64,000 bases of DNA, taken from assembly GCA_019787685.1 (NCBI GenBank), contig JAHNUO010000006.1:124001-188000 (forward strand), written 5' to 3'. Under the pieces are notes generated by a model that was given only the letters and a program-made list of their open reading frames with translations, did not search any database and was not told the origin of the DNA. The translations under genes were made by a program, and so were the position numbers. Positions 1-11,700 of this stretch are shown in pieces. Every line of letters begins with the position of its first letter. The first letter of the stretch is position 1. Source of the DNA: Chiua virens. Lineage: Eukaryota > Basidiomycota > Agaricomycetes > Boletales > Boletaceae.

Positions 1-3000
1 CGATTTTCCCTGGAGTTCCTCTAGCTCGGCCGTCGCGGACGCAATCTCCCCTTCAAGGGCCTCGATCCGTGCCATGTCCCGAGCATCGGGCTTGCTCTGC
101 GCCCTAATATGGTAAACCAATAAGCACTCCGGTCCAACGCCAACAGAAATAAGAAAAAGCACGTCAAGCGATGAGAGAGATACGCACCTGAGGTCACGCA
201 CCCGCTTCTCTGCCTCCTCGAGTCGCTTCCGTCCGTTATTCACTGCCATCGTCAGCTTCTCCACGTCCATGTCTAGCTGCGGTCCTGAGAGTGCCAACCG
301 CTCGCCCTCGCTCTCCAATGCCCTAAGCGCTCTGATCGCTTCTTCGAGCTCCCTTGCTGCAGTGTCACTTTCTTGTTCAAACTGCCTCAGCACCTCTGGC
401 CTGACCACATCCGCTGCCAACCTGGAGCTCATCGCCCCGCGCGCGACATGGTTCCCACCACCCGACATCGTACCCGACGCATCGATCAGCTGGCCCGCGA
501 GCGTGACCACACGCCACCGCCTCGAACCACCGAACGCGATCCGGTTAGCCTGCTCTAGATCGTCCGCGACGAGCGTGTTCCCAACAGCCTTGTAAAAAGC
601 CGGTAAGAACTTGGGATCTTTAGGCTTGATGAGGTCATATAGCCGCGGGACATTTTCGGGCGTCTGGATACGTTCGTGAATGCGGTCGGAGGGAAGCTTC
701 TCGAGGACCATGAAGGAAGCGCGACCGACGTTTTGCGACCGGAGAAAGTCGATGCAGGCTTGTCCCTGAGTCACGGTGTCGACGACCATATTGTGGAGTG
801 CACCACAAGCAGTAGAGATCGCGACGTCGTACTTGTCAGGAATCGTACCGAGAGTACCTAGGCGACCCTACAGGAAGCCTGATTCTGCATATCTGAAAGG
901 TAAGGAACAGAAAGTACGTACGTGGAAACCGTCGATGCGCCCGGTCTGCTTGAGACGGGTGAGGGAATCGAGAACCTTGTTTTGCGATGTACTGGCCGCT
1001 TGAGATGCCTTGGCTTCCTCGGTTCTCTGTCGAAGAGAGGACGATTTGCCCCGCAATTCTTGTACCTGTGCCTGAGCAGCCTGCAAACACGAACGGTCGC
1101 GAGTGAGTGATGGCGTGTCGCGTAGGTTACGAGCGCGTACATGGAAGTTCTTCTCGTGAGCCTGCAGTTCCTTCTGCAAATTTGCCTTTGTGGCCTTCAT
1201 GTTGTTTAACTCTTCGAGCTACAACGCAAAATCATTCTCGAGTTAAATTCTCGATCGTAAGAGAGACTAACCTTGGCCCGTTGCGATGCCTGTTGCTGCT
1301 CAAGATCTTCCTGAGAATTCTTGACCGCGTCCTTGACACCGGCAGCTTTCTTCGTCAATGCATCCTTCTCGCTCGTCGCTATATCGATTTCTGCCTTCTT
1401 CTTATTGATCTTCGTAGTCCACGGCTGAAGGTCTTTCTGCTTGATCTCAATCTGGTCGTGGAATACTTGCGTCTTGTCTGTTGCAAGTGCGGTGTTTATC
1501 AGGCCAGAGAGGATACACACATAATAACATACCTTTCAAGCTATCTCGAATATTTTCAAGGACGTCCTCTTCCTTCCTGAGCTGCGCCTCATGTTCCTCG
1601 ATCTCCGCGCGTTTGCGTGCAATTTTGGCTGTGCTCTCTTCGATCGTGCGTTCAGCCGCGGCCTTCGCCTGTTCATCCTGTGGACGGAGTCGGACTACAT
1701 CAGAGGATGATACGCAACAACAAAAGAGATGTGAACCTCCTGCAGCGTCTTCTTCAGTTTCTTTGCCTTAGTATTAGCATGCTTGCGCCGTTCTTCGAGC
1801 CCGACGGCTTGCTTCTCATGCCCAGTCTGGTCTTTGACGGCATCTTCAGCAGCAGTTTTCACTTCCTGATAAGGTGAGATAGCTGACTGAGCGGTCGAGT
1901 CTAGAAGAGATCATGAACGACGACGAACCTCGTATGCCTTCGCACGTTCCTCAAAGTGTTTCTCCAACATCTCCAAGTGGGTAATATCGTCTCTGTTCCT
2001 CTCCGTCTCTGCGTCCAGCTCCTTCTGGTACTTTGACTATACAGCAATCTCATCAGCAGACAGATGCAACACTAACGTCAAAGTACTCACAATCTGCGAC
2101 TTAAGCCTAGCTTCTTGCTCCAAGCACTTCCAGAGGTACCATTGCCAGAGTCGACTCTGCGCTCTCACATGGTCGTTAAATAAGCTCAGGTAATCCAGTG
2201 CCTCCTTCCTTTGCGCCTCAAGTGCATTCTTCTCCCGTTCGACGATGCGTAACCGGTTCAGCTTCTCGACTCGTTGTTCAGTGAGAGTCTCGACCGCCGC
2301 AAGTGCATCGTCGATCGGGGTTTTGTACGAGGAGGTACCGATGATGTCTTCAAGGTACTCGAGCAGTCCGTCTTCATGTTCGTTCTGGGCTTTAGGCTTC
2401 ATCTGGGCGATCGACTCGACTTCTCCCTGGTTAGTACATAAGTCAAATCGCTTTGAGTGAGACATTCATTGGCCGTGAATTACCTGCAAGATGAGGAACC
2501 GCTTGTGGTCGAGATCGATCCCCCGACCTTTCAGGAGCGTCTGAACCTCCGTAAAGTTACTAGCACATCCATTGATCGTATACTTGCTTGCGTTGTTCTT
2601 GTAAGCTATCCGCCCCACCATCAGTTGGGATTTTGGCACTATTTTGTATGCGTCGGGACCAGGCTAAGTGACTTGTAAGCAAATACAGATCGAATTTTCA
2701 AGCAAAACACATACCAAATCAATAATTTCGCGGAAGTGTACTTCAACGCGACATTCATCGAGATCGGAATACCGAGCTGAGTTATGGATCAGCTCGGATA
2801 GTTTGCCTTGTCGCAGTTTCGATGCATGGTATCCGAACACGAATAAAAGCGCGTCGATGGTATTTGATTTACCTGAGCCATTGGGACCGACTATCGATGA
2901 GAATGACTGACCACGGAGATCATAAGTATGATTAACTCTCGAACAATCTACGAGACGCGTACCTTGTGGAACGGTCCAATTTCTTGTCTTCCTGCGTAGC

Positions 3001-4148
3001 TCTTGAAATTGACCAATACCATTTTGTGAATGACTAATCGACATTTTGGTCCTTCTTCAACGGGAGGAGGTTGCGATTGAGGTTGCGGTCTGACTCTGGA
3101 CTCCAAGAGAGATTGCTCTTCTTCATCCTCCATTGGTGCCGTCAGTTTCGGAGTCCCAGACGGCTGAGCGGGGGAAAAGATTTTGTTGGGATCTTGTCGT
3201 TTAGTGCGGCGCGGAGTAGCCTTGTATTGCTGATCAAAGCCATCTAGGCCATCCTCTTCTTCGGCCGCTGCTACCTGTTGTTCAGGCGTAGGATCTTTTC
3301 GGGGTGTGGCAAGGGCAGACTTGCGCGGTCGCGGGGTCGAGACGTTATCCTCCTCGTCCTCCGAATAGAATAGCCTATTGGCAGAGTTGGAAGATGGTTT
3401 GGACTGCGACTGCTTCGATGCGGGTTTGCCTGCAGCTGCTTTACGACTTCTACCTGTCTGAACCGGGAGTGTCTTCATCGTCAGAAATCGTAATCGCGGC
3501 CTCTTCGTCTTCGTGTTTCGGCTCTTCCTCGACGTCACTTTCAAGCCTTGGAACTCTACGAGATGAGCCGGGGATCTTCGTCGTTTTCGATGACGGAGGC
3601 TTAGCTGCGGAACGTCGGGTCTTGGATGCTGGGGGAGTGCTCTCCTCCTCTTCTTCTTCCTTGACCACACGACGAGATCTACCTCTCTGTAAGGGCCCTT
3701 GCTCTTCCTTCTCCTCTTCCTCCTCGTCTGACTTTCGTGGTTTCTTCCTAGCAGGAGGTGCGTCGGGTCTACGTCCCTTCACGTCATCATTGTGTTCCCC
3801 CTCTGAATCTGAACCTGACCCCTCCTCTGTCTCAGGGACCTCCTCCAACTTCGGTGTCCCTTTGATCTTCGCACTAGCCTTGGCGCCCCTCGTCCGCTCG
3901 GACCCAGCACTCGCGCGTCCCATCGGCGTCGACCCAGTAGAGGCGGGCTTGGCACGCGTGCGCGAGGACGATGTAGGTTTCGTCCTTGACCGAGTCGTGT
4001 TTGCTGTCTCGACGTCCGGCTCGTCTTCGGCGACCGAGTGGCCGCGCTTTCGTTTGCCAATAGTGGCATCGGAGGGCGTCTCGATCGACCCTGCTGATGT
4101 TGGCTGTGCGGATGAGCCGCGTGTTCGGGAGGACCGTCGTGGAGGCAT
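1..4148 (-). pseudogene. smc4: SMC4 condensin subunit, unit A, 3' part outside window, frameshifted
   Basis: The gene starts at ATG 4148 with a basic, Ser/Thr- and Glu-rich disordered N-terminus. It then runs through the ATP-binding domain with Walker A GPNGSGKS (about 2880), the first coiled coil and the hinge (about 200-790); the window cuts the rest. SMC4 is the ATPase partner of SMC2 in condensin, which compacts mitotic chromosomes. Against unit C this copy lacks two bases near 3468, where GGGAGTGTC replaces GGGAGAGTGTC. Reading from the ATG therefore stops soon after residue 225, before Walker A. With the same gene intact in unit C, I read this copy as a recent pseudogene. A start downstream of the break cannot be excluded. 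Confidence 0.85.
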
Positions 4149-4204
4149 TGGTCAATGACTTAATGTTACTTGGTTGACTCTGAGCGACGCGAGATGCTAC
4201 ACGT

Positions 4205-4223
4205 CATGTGATTCAATCACATG
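4205..4223. promoter_or_regulatory. 19-bp inverted repeat upstream of SMC4 (unit A)
   Basis: CATGTGATT, one central base, then AATCACATG: a perfect 9-bp inverted repeat about 57 bp upstream of the SMC4 ATG. The same element lies at 24345-24363 and 44572-44590. It could be a transcription factor site shared by the closely spaced methyltransferase and SMC4 genes; no factor can be named. Confidence 0.4.
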
Positions 4224-4714
4224 ATACCCAACGAATCTCGAATAGTGTGTATCCGCCTTCGTCCGCCCGACCAACCCCATCTACCTTTTCTATTTCTTCC
4301 CTACTCACGATCGCGAGATGTTTATCATCCCCCTTCTCATCACCTATGACAGGAAACACCTCCTCAACAGTCTTGCACAAGCCTTGATGTCTCCCACCGG
4401 AATAATCAACCAAAACACCCCACCCTCATTCAGCATCCGTTTCACGCATGCCCGGGATGATATACAACATCCGCCGCGAGCACTACGTCATACCCGCCCA
4501 CTTCCTTGACCAAGGCACACCGGTCGAGCTTGTCCACAAACACCCTTACCGCACTTCGGTTTTGCCGCAGGTTCTGGGCGAGGTTCTCCAGTACGCTCGG
4601 GTGGTAATTCGTCGTTTTGATAGAGACTCGCAGAGACGTCCGAGAGAAGATCTGGGACGCCGTGATGCTGAGTAGCCCTGTCCCTGCGCCGAGCTCGAGG
4701 ACTCGACGTTGACG
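4213..4714 (-). pseudogene. Methyltransferase C-terminal fragment, unit A
   Basis: The interval matches the C-terminal part of the intact methyltransferase at 44571-45137. It includes the SAM-binding motif ELGAGTGLLS and the DVVLAADVVY motif. The N-terminal half is missing because the duplication breakpoint falls inside the gene. Further upstream (minus sense) comes antisense P450 sequence. Small deletions around 4440 and 4510 also break the frame, so the fragment should be non-functional. Confidence 0.85.
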
Positions 4715-5033
4715 ATCAGTTCTTGAAACCATGCGTCTAATAATTTCATGTCCGGGCTCAGCTTTGTCACAGTCTAGCTCAAGTCTAGCTGCCCGTTTCA
4801 TAACGAATGTCCCGAAGAACACGAGGCGCGGCGCGGCGCATCTTCGTCCCATTGTCGAGGAACGACGCAAGTACTTGAATGAATATGGAAGTGATTGACC
4901 GAAAACCCCGTTCGTGCGCCTCATTGACGGTCCACGGCGGCTCACATACATGTTCTCTTGTAGAACGACCTTTTATCTTGGTTGATGGATGGAGCTGGGT
5001 CAGACATCAGTGTGGAGATGTTAAATAATTTCC
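4715..5033 (+). pseudogene. Cytochrome P450 internal fragment, unit B
   Basis: The plus strand encodes a stretch typical of the middle of fungal P450s: an AARFITNVPKN-type segment, then LRPIVEERRKYLNEYGSD and an I-helix-like MDGAGSDI segment. In this copy the frame is broken after YGSD (one base lost before ACCG). Sequence then jumps at about 5024 to the last intron of the kinase, deleting the rest of the P450 and the kinase start. There is no N-terminal anchor or haem-binding Cys region. It is a dead fragment left by the duplication breakpoint. Confidence 0.7.
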
Positions 5034-5087
5034 TTTTGTCGTATACCTAGCAGTTCTTTGTCGGTACTGACGCTTATATACGTACAG

Positions 5088-5940
5088 TCCCTATCGGCCG
5101 CCAGAACTTCTTTTTGGTCCGCGGTCGTACGACGCCTTTGCCATCGATGTATGGAGCCTCGGAGTCACCTTGGCTGAATTCTTCACCTCGCTCCGTCTTC
5201 AGACGGACTCGGACTCGGACGACGAGGATCTCGCCCTTTTGAACCGTGCTGACGATGGAGAATCAGGGTCTGAGTCGAGCGCCGACTCGCCACGAGCATT
5301 CACCCCATCCCCAACGCCGTTCATCATCCCACGAGGAAATCGCCCACGTCCGGGCATACCGACGGGTAGGTGGACCCGGACGAGTCTATTCGATGCAACG
5401 CGCGGCGAGATCGGGCTCGCGTGGAGTATCTTTCGGGTGCGTGGCACACCGAACGAGAGCACGTGGCCGGTACGTCCTTCTCCCTACGTTATACATTTTA
5501 ACGCACTGACCACGTCCTTCACACGCCCAAACAAACAGTCGTTTCTGACCCTCCCGGATGCATCCAAGGTCTCCTTTGCCAATGTCGATGCAGTCGACTT
5601 GTCGTCGCGCCTTCCAAATCTCCCTCTGTCCACCTCGAGCATTCGACACGACACGACCACACACGTGCCAGTGCCAGACCCAGTTTCCTTCCCGCTCGAC
5701 CTCATTCACCGCTTCCTCGTGTACGAGCCTGCTCGCCGGCTCCGTCCCTCCGAGGCCCTCGGACATCCTTGGTTCAAAGCTGAGCCTGGGTTGGTGTTAC
5801 CCACAGATGCGGATCATATAGAGTATCCGTCGTGGGTAGCGGAGACGGGAACGGTGATGCGTACGTTCAACTTGGAAGGGAAAACGCGTACGGTCGGCGA
5901 TCTGTTGCAGATGCAGGGCATTGTCGGAAAGGAAATGTAG
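5088..5940 (+). pseudogene. CDK-like protein kinase C-lobe, 5'-truncated, unit B
   Basis: After an intron acceptor at 5087 the frame encodes PYRPPELLFGPRSYD and AIDVWSLGVTLAEFF (kinase subdomains VIII-IX). A long acidic/Ser-rich insert follows, then an intron at about 5464-5540 and the C-lobe end with LIHRFLVYEPARRLRPSEAL and GHPWFKAEPG. The APE-like PPE and the DVWSLG motif are typical of CDK/CMGC kinases; fungal csk1/CAK-like kinases are the closest family I can suggest. The N-lobe, HRD and DFG parts are missing here because of a deletion relative to unit C, so no active kinase can be made. Confidence 0.75.
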
Positions 5941-6440
5941 AAATTGCTTATTGGACGCGTGATCGCATCAAGGGTTGGTATGTGCATTCTAAAGCATAAG
6001 TAGGAGCTAGTGTCCTTCCAAGTGACGTCACACTCGATGCGTTTGAAACATATAAAACAGGAACTAGCGAGTAGTAAGTAGTGCATCATGAGGGAAAGTG
6101 TACCTGTCCGAGAGAGGGTGGATACATCGAAGAGTGAGATGGAGTTGGGTGTGGACTCGGCGAGCAGAGTTGCCGTCCGAGTCGACACATTGTATGACTT
6201 GACTTTCTTGTCCTATGTGTAGTGGTCCATGCAAGCCGGGTAGATAAATACTGCGACACTGTCTTGGTGTCAATGGTGAGCGCAATGTAATATCCGGTTG
6301 AAACTCGCCGTAAGAAGAGAAGATGCCCGGGAATCTTGGGCTCTCAATCGCGATCATACTCTGAGCAAATCACACCACGCTCGCCGTCAGAAAAGATGAG
6401 ACCCCGACGCCATGTTCTTGGTCGCCGTGTACTTAGACTG
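5941..6440. other. Intergenic, unit B: no gene seen
   Basis: The 500 bp after the kinase stop contain only short unsupported reading frames. The same stretch in unit C (27134-27590) differs by several small indels of mixed length, as expected for non-coding DNA. Confidence 0.5.
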
Positions 6441-8180
6441 ACAACTCTCTATTTCCCACAGTGATGACGAAGAGCGGAATGTTTTGGAACAGAGCGGTCT
6501 TCAAGCAGACCCGCAGCCAGCACATTGAAGGTGCCGAAGGTGAACGGCTCCCGTTGTAAGTCAATCCCACGGCCTGGTTTGAGAGCGAGCAGCAGGACGC
6601 TTGATGGGAAGAGACGTGGTCGACTTGGACAGATTCGAACTCCAAGGGTAGGTCACCGTACCATATTACAAGTCTCTCATCACGACTAACGCGTACACCA
6701 CTTGGCAACATGTCCATTCCCCCCGCGACTGGTCCTGACGTTGCTTACTCGGACCCTTATCAACTGTACAGCTCTGACGGCTCAAATACCTCCCCGTCGC
6801 CGTGTTCAATGCCAGCGATTGGCAACGATCTGTAGATCAATATCGGAAAGCAAAACGACACGGAGGCTCACTGGATCGATGAATCTGACATCTTGACATG
6901 GCCATTCTCCTGGTCCTGACCCTGTCTGTCTTTTCTCTACGCGCGCCTTACGGAGACACCCATACCTCCCCGTTGTTCACTATCACGTATCACCAATGTC
7001 GCTGGAATAATGTCAACAATCGATGTGCGGGGTGTATTGAAGCGGTTCGATGAAGCGAATATAGATGTCTTTTGGCTCGATATCGAGTATTCCGGCGGAC
7101 ACAGTACTTTATGTGGGACGAGAAGGCGTTCCCTGACTCCGGTCGAGATGGTTGTAGACGTCGAGGGCAAGCAGCAAAAGGTGCGTTTTAGTGATCGGAC
7201 TGTTGATGGTCTCAATTAGACACAAAGACAGTCATTATCATCGAACCCAGTCTCGAAGGCGAGTCCGACTATCCTGACTGCGTCTGGCATCGGCGTGCTT
7301 GTGAATCCCAAGTCGGGTGAATGTGAGCTCAGGGTAAGTGATGGTTTCGCTCTGACTCGTCGCGACAACCGATACGCGTGTCTTAGATAGGGTTGGCCCG
7401 GATATTCCTCATGGATCGACTTTTTCAAACCAAACAACTGGGATTTGTGGATCGAATCATCTAAGACCAAGAGTGCAGATGGCCCTGGAGCATGGACGCA
7501 GAGTTCGGAGAACGTGTGTATCAACAACACGAATGTGATTTGTCGCCTTTCTAGCTTTTTCTTTCCGATTTAAACGTCAATTTTTTAAGGCCTTTCACTT
7601 CGGTGATCAACGGTCCCGAGATCTCGATGTCAAGAGATAACGTCCATTAAGTATAGTGCAGTCAGTTGGGAGCACCGAGATGTGCATAGCATCAATGGCA
7701 TGCTTTCTTGGTAAATAGCAGGAAGAGCGAAGATGGTTCTTTCAGATGGGCTCGCTGGAGTATTTGCAGGGTGAACGTCCCATTGTTTTCTTTGCTACAG
7801 CTGGCATTTCTAACGCGTATTCTGAATCCTCTGTAGTAACCCCGAAACCGGGATGCTTGGGAGGCGTTACGGGATTGGTGTTATTCTCACCGTTCTTTCG
7901 AGCACATACGCACGTCGACGCGAACCGCCGCGAGCGGATGAGCCCTACAAGGGTATGACCAAAGACGTGTTGAAGTTGAGATAGGCGAGGTTGCTGATTT
8001 GGTAGAACAGTGTAACGGGAGTACCCATCCTCCGGTAGGTCTCTTGATCGTTATTTGCGGGACGAGTTTGGTGCTGATACGCATTCGTGACAGCTAGCCC
8101 ACAATACGTGCTGTCACCCGAGGACGAACAAGGCTTCGGAATTGATGATCCAATTTATCTCGGTGACAGCGAGGTGTGAC
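6440..8180 (+). pseudogene. GH31 alpha-glucosidase (glucosidase II alpha-like) relic, unit B
   Basis: Fragments in several frames follow the order of GH31 enzymes of the ER glucosidase II type. In order they are EETWSTWTDS, AYSDPYQLY, DTEAHWIDES, a YHQCRWN motif (about 6990), RFDEANIDVFWLDIEYS (7040-7090), PDPVEM-like, WPGYSSWIDFF-like (about 7390), NGPEIS plus a WEHRDVH-like segment (7600-7680), FFRAHTHVDANRRE (7890) and a DDPIYLGDSE-like segment (8140). Many stops and frameshifts separate them. At the expected nucleophile motif (NDMNE) the sequence reads NNTN, so the catalytic Asp is lost. Glucosidase II trims N-glycans in the ER; this copy cannot. Confidence 0.75.
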
Positions 8181-8723
8181 CCCTGCCTGCTAACTACTCA
8201 GATGCACAAGTTACTATGGCTATTTCTCATACGCGGCCATAGCATCGTTCATCCATGTTCCAAGTCCTGGCTGGGCCATCACTGTCCCAGCGGTCCTATT
8301 GATCCCGCAGACGGGACGGACCTTTCGTCGACACACGGCCATCGCGCTGCTCGACGGTGTACCGATGACGGAACCAGGACGCGAGTCAGTCGGCGGTGAT
8401 GAGGACTAGTGTGTCGATGGATCTTCAACCATTGGGGTTCGTAGTGGCTGGAGTACGAAGCGGACGGCTACCGTTGGTGTTACTGAGAGGCGAGGAGCGG
8501 GTGCGGTGGTGTCTGATAACTGATTGAGTATGGATATGTCAAAGTGCCGCGGTCGGGTCGAGAGAGAGAATGGTGTTGCCAAAGTCTTAGCCATGAGTAG
8601 TAAGCCAAGTAGTCAGCCAATGGAATTTGGAACGAAGTGGCTGAATGGTGTTGTGGGTTGTTGACACAGCTCTCCTCAGAATCTCTCTCATAGTCGACAC
8701 CGAGCTCACAGCAGCTAAGTACA
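8181..8723. other. Region between GH31 relic and GTPase, unit B
   Basis: It may hold further decayed GH31 C-terminal sequence up to about 8400, but I cannot align it with confidence. The last 120 bp before the GTPase start are the likely promoter; no TATA box stands out. Confidence 0.4.
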
Positions 8724-11700
8724 ATGAAAAGGTTTATAGCTCGCGCTCGCTTCTCGTGTTTTCGCTCCAAGGCTCCCGCGAGACCTTCCAGAGAATCTCT
8801 CGCAGAGCCACCCACAGAGCCTCTCGCAGAACCGTCCACGGAATCTCTCGCAGCGCCACTCGCAGAACCTCCCACAGAGCCACCCGCAGAACCTCTCGCA
8901 GGACCTTCCGCAGAATCTGTCGCAGAGCCACCCACAGAACCTCTCGCAGAACCGTCCACAGAACCTCTCGCAGGACCTTTTGCTGAATTTCCTGAGGAGT
9001 CATCCGCGGAACCTATTATGCAGATAGACGGCATCAGAAAGAAATTCGGGCGGTTCAGAATTCTCATCATAGGCCGAGCCAATGCCGGGAAGACTACCAT
9101 ACTTAAGCAAATCTGCAACTCCACGGAAGATCCAGTGATCTTTGATGGAGATGGGAATGAGGTATGCTCAAATGAGATGTCCGTGACGATGCGGGCGCAC
9201 TGATAGTCTGCGATCAGGTCGATCTAGCACAGATCCAGGAATCCCGGGACGTGAGTTAAATGGTTACCGTGAAGTCCTGATCAATAACAGTTTTCTAACA
9301 CGTCTCAAGCGCGGAATGCATAACATCGAGAACGAATTGGTCTTTCGAAGCAACCCAAGTTTTATCTTTCATGACTCACAGGGCTTCGAAGCTGGTAGCA
9401 TTGGCGAATTTGAACAGATGAAGGAGTTTGTTTCATCGCGTGCAAAGACAGCACACCTCAAGAAGCGAGTCCATGCTATATGGTAAGGAGAGATAGCAGG
9501 ATTTATGCCATGCTGACAATGACAACATTGTGACTGAACAGGTACTGTATTCCAATGGACCAGTACCACCGAGCTGTCTTGTCCGCTGAGGAAATGTTTT
9601 TCAATGAATGTGACACAGGGAGTGGTAAGTGCTCCTGATGGATGTATGAAGTTGTTTTTCTCATACTATTTGCAGTGCCTGTGGTACTTGTATTCACAAA
9701 ATGTGATGCACTGCTGATACAAGGGTTGGCAGCCTTGACACCTGAAGAACAGAAGCTTTGTCATGAGAGAAGGGTTGTGATTGGACAGCAGAATGCTGAG
9801 AGAATGCTGAAAGGAAATCCTACATGGGAGAGGGTACAAAAGATGAGGCATCCACCAAATGCATATGTGGAGTTAAGAGGTGTGTATGATATACATGTCT
9901 CATGGCCAAACTGATTGTAATGTACATAGAACTGCACAAGTCAAATGAGGGGTGCAAACTTCTCTTGAAAAGGACTGTGGGGGCCTTGGATGAAGAAGGA
10001 TTGCAGATGCTGCTTGTGACTACACAACACACAAACATGCTGCTTTGCATTGAGTATGGGTTTATGAGGTAATTTATATGGAGTTTGTGGATTATGGGTT
10101 ATATGTATTAAAGCATTTTACAGGGTCCTGATACCTTTCATTCAGGATATATATAAGAAGATGGGACCATTGGCAGATTCTGCACAGCAGATGTTGGTGG
10201 AAGGAATTGGATCATGGTTTCCACATGTTGAGGTGTGTGAATTTGTATGCAGTGAATGAGATCTGTAGTGAAAGAAATTGTTGTCCTATTCATAAAAGGT
10301 GAGACATTCTTGTGATTGTAAATGAGGATGCTGGATGATCTATGCCCTGCTGTGCTTGCCCCTGTCCTGCCATTCATAGGAAGTAAGTGCTCTGATTATG
10401 AATGGGGTTCCAGAAGGATGCTGATGCATGCCCCTCTGTGCTTTTCCCTGTCCTGCCATGCATAGTATGTAAGTGCTCTGATTGTGAATGGGGTTCCAGA
10501 AGGATGCTGATGCATGCCCCTCTGTGCTTGCCCCTGTCCTGCCATTCATAGGGAGTAAGTGCTCTGATTGTGAATGGGCTTCGAGAAGGATGCTGATGCA
10601 TGCCCCTCTGTGCTTGCCCCTGTCCTGCCATTCATAGCTTGTAAGTGCTCTGATTGTGAATGGGGTTCCAGAAGGATGCTGATGCATGCCCCTCTGTGCT
10701 TTCCCCTGTCCTGCCATTCATAGGGAGTAAGTGCTCTGATTGTGAATGGGGTTCCAGAAGGATGCTGATGCATGCCCCTCTGTGCTTTCCCCTGTCCTGC
10801 CATTCATAGCCAGTAAGTGCTCTGATTGTGAATGGGGTTCCAGAAGGATGCTGATGCATGCCCCTCTGTGCTTGCCCCTGTCCTGCCATTCATAGGGAGT
10901 AAGTGCTCTGATTGTGAATGGGGTTCCAGAAGGATGCTGATGCATGCCCCTCTGTGCTTGCCCCTGTCCTGCCATTCATAGTATGTAAGTGCTCTGATTG
11001 TGAATGGGGTTCCAGAAGGATGCTGATGCATGCCCCTCTGTGCTTTCCCCTGTCCTGCCATTCATAGTATGTAAATGCTCTGATTGTGAATGGGGTTCCA
11101 GAAGGATGCTGATGCATGCCCCTCTGTGCTTTCCCCTGTCCTGCCATTCATAGCTTGTAAGTGCTCTGATTGTGAATGGGGCTCCAGAAGGATGCTGATG
11201 CATGCCCCTCTGTGCTTGCCCCTGTCCTGCCATTCATAGGATGTAAGTGCTCTGATTGTGAATGGGGTTCCAGAAGGATGCTGATGCATGCCCCTCTGTG
11301 CTTGCCCCTGTCCTGCCATTCATAGCCAGTAAGTGCTCTGATTGTGAATGGGGTTCCAGAAGGATGCTGATGCATGCCCCTCTGTGCTTTCCCCTGTCCT
11401 GCCATTCATAGCTTGTAAGTGCTCTGATTGTGAATGGTGTTCCAGAAGGATGCTGATGCATGCCCCTCTGTGCTTGCCCCTGTCCTGCCATTCATAGCCA
11501 GTAAGTGCTCTGATTGTGAATGGGGTTCCAGAAGGATGCTGATGCATGCCCCTCTGTGCTTTCCCCTGTCCTGCCATTCATAGCCAGTAAGTGCTCTGAT
11601 TGTGAATGGGGTTCCAGAAGGATGCTGATGCATGCCCCTCTGTGCTTGCCCCTGTCCTGCCATTCATAGGGAGTAAGTGCTCTGATTGTGAATGGGGTTC

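Larger units (their letters stand above)
1..4714. repeat. Segmental duplication unit A (right end only)
   Basis: This stretch is nearly identical to 20131-24842 and 40345-45137. It holds the N-terminal two thirds of SMC4 and the C-terminal part of the methyltransferase gene. Homology to unit C stops inside the methyltransferase, just after the GTTGACG at the end of this interval. The left end lies outside the window. Confidence 0.93.

Noticed and set aside
3304..4158. Long plus-strand Ser-rich frames antisense to the SMC4 N-terminus (also 43818-44525)
   Set aside because: They mirror the acidic/basic low-complexity SMC4 exon on the minus strand and show no independent motif.
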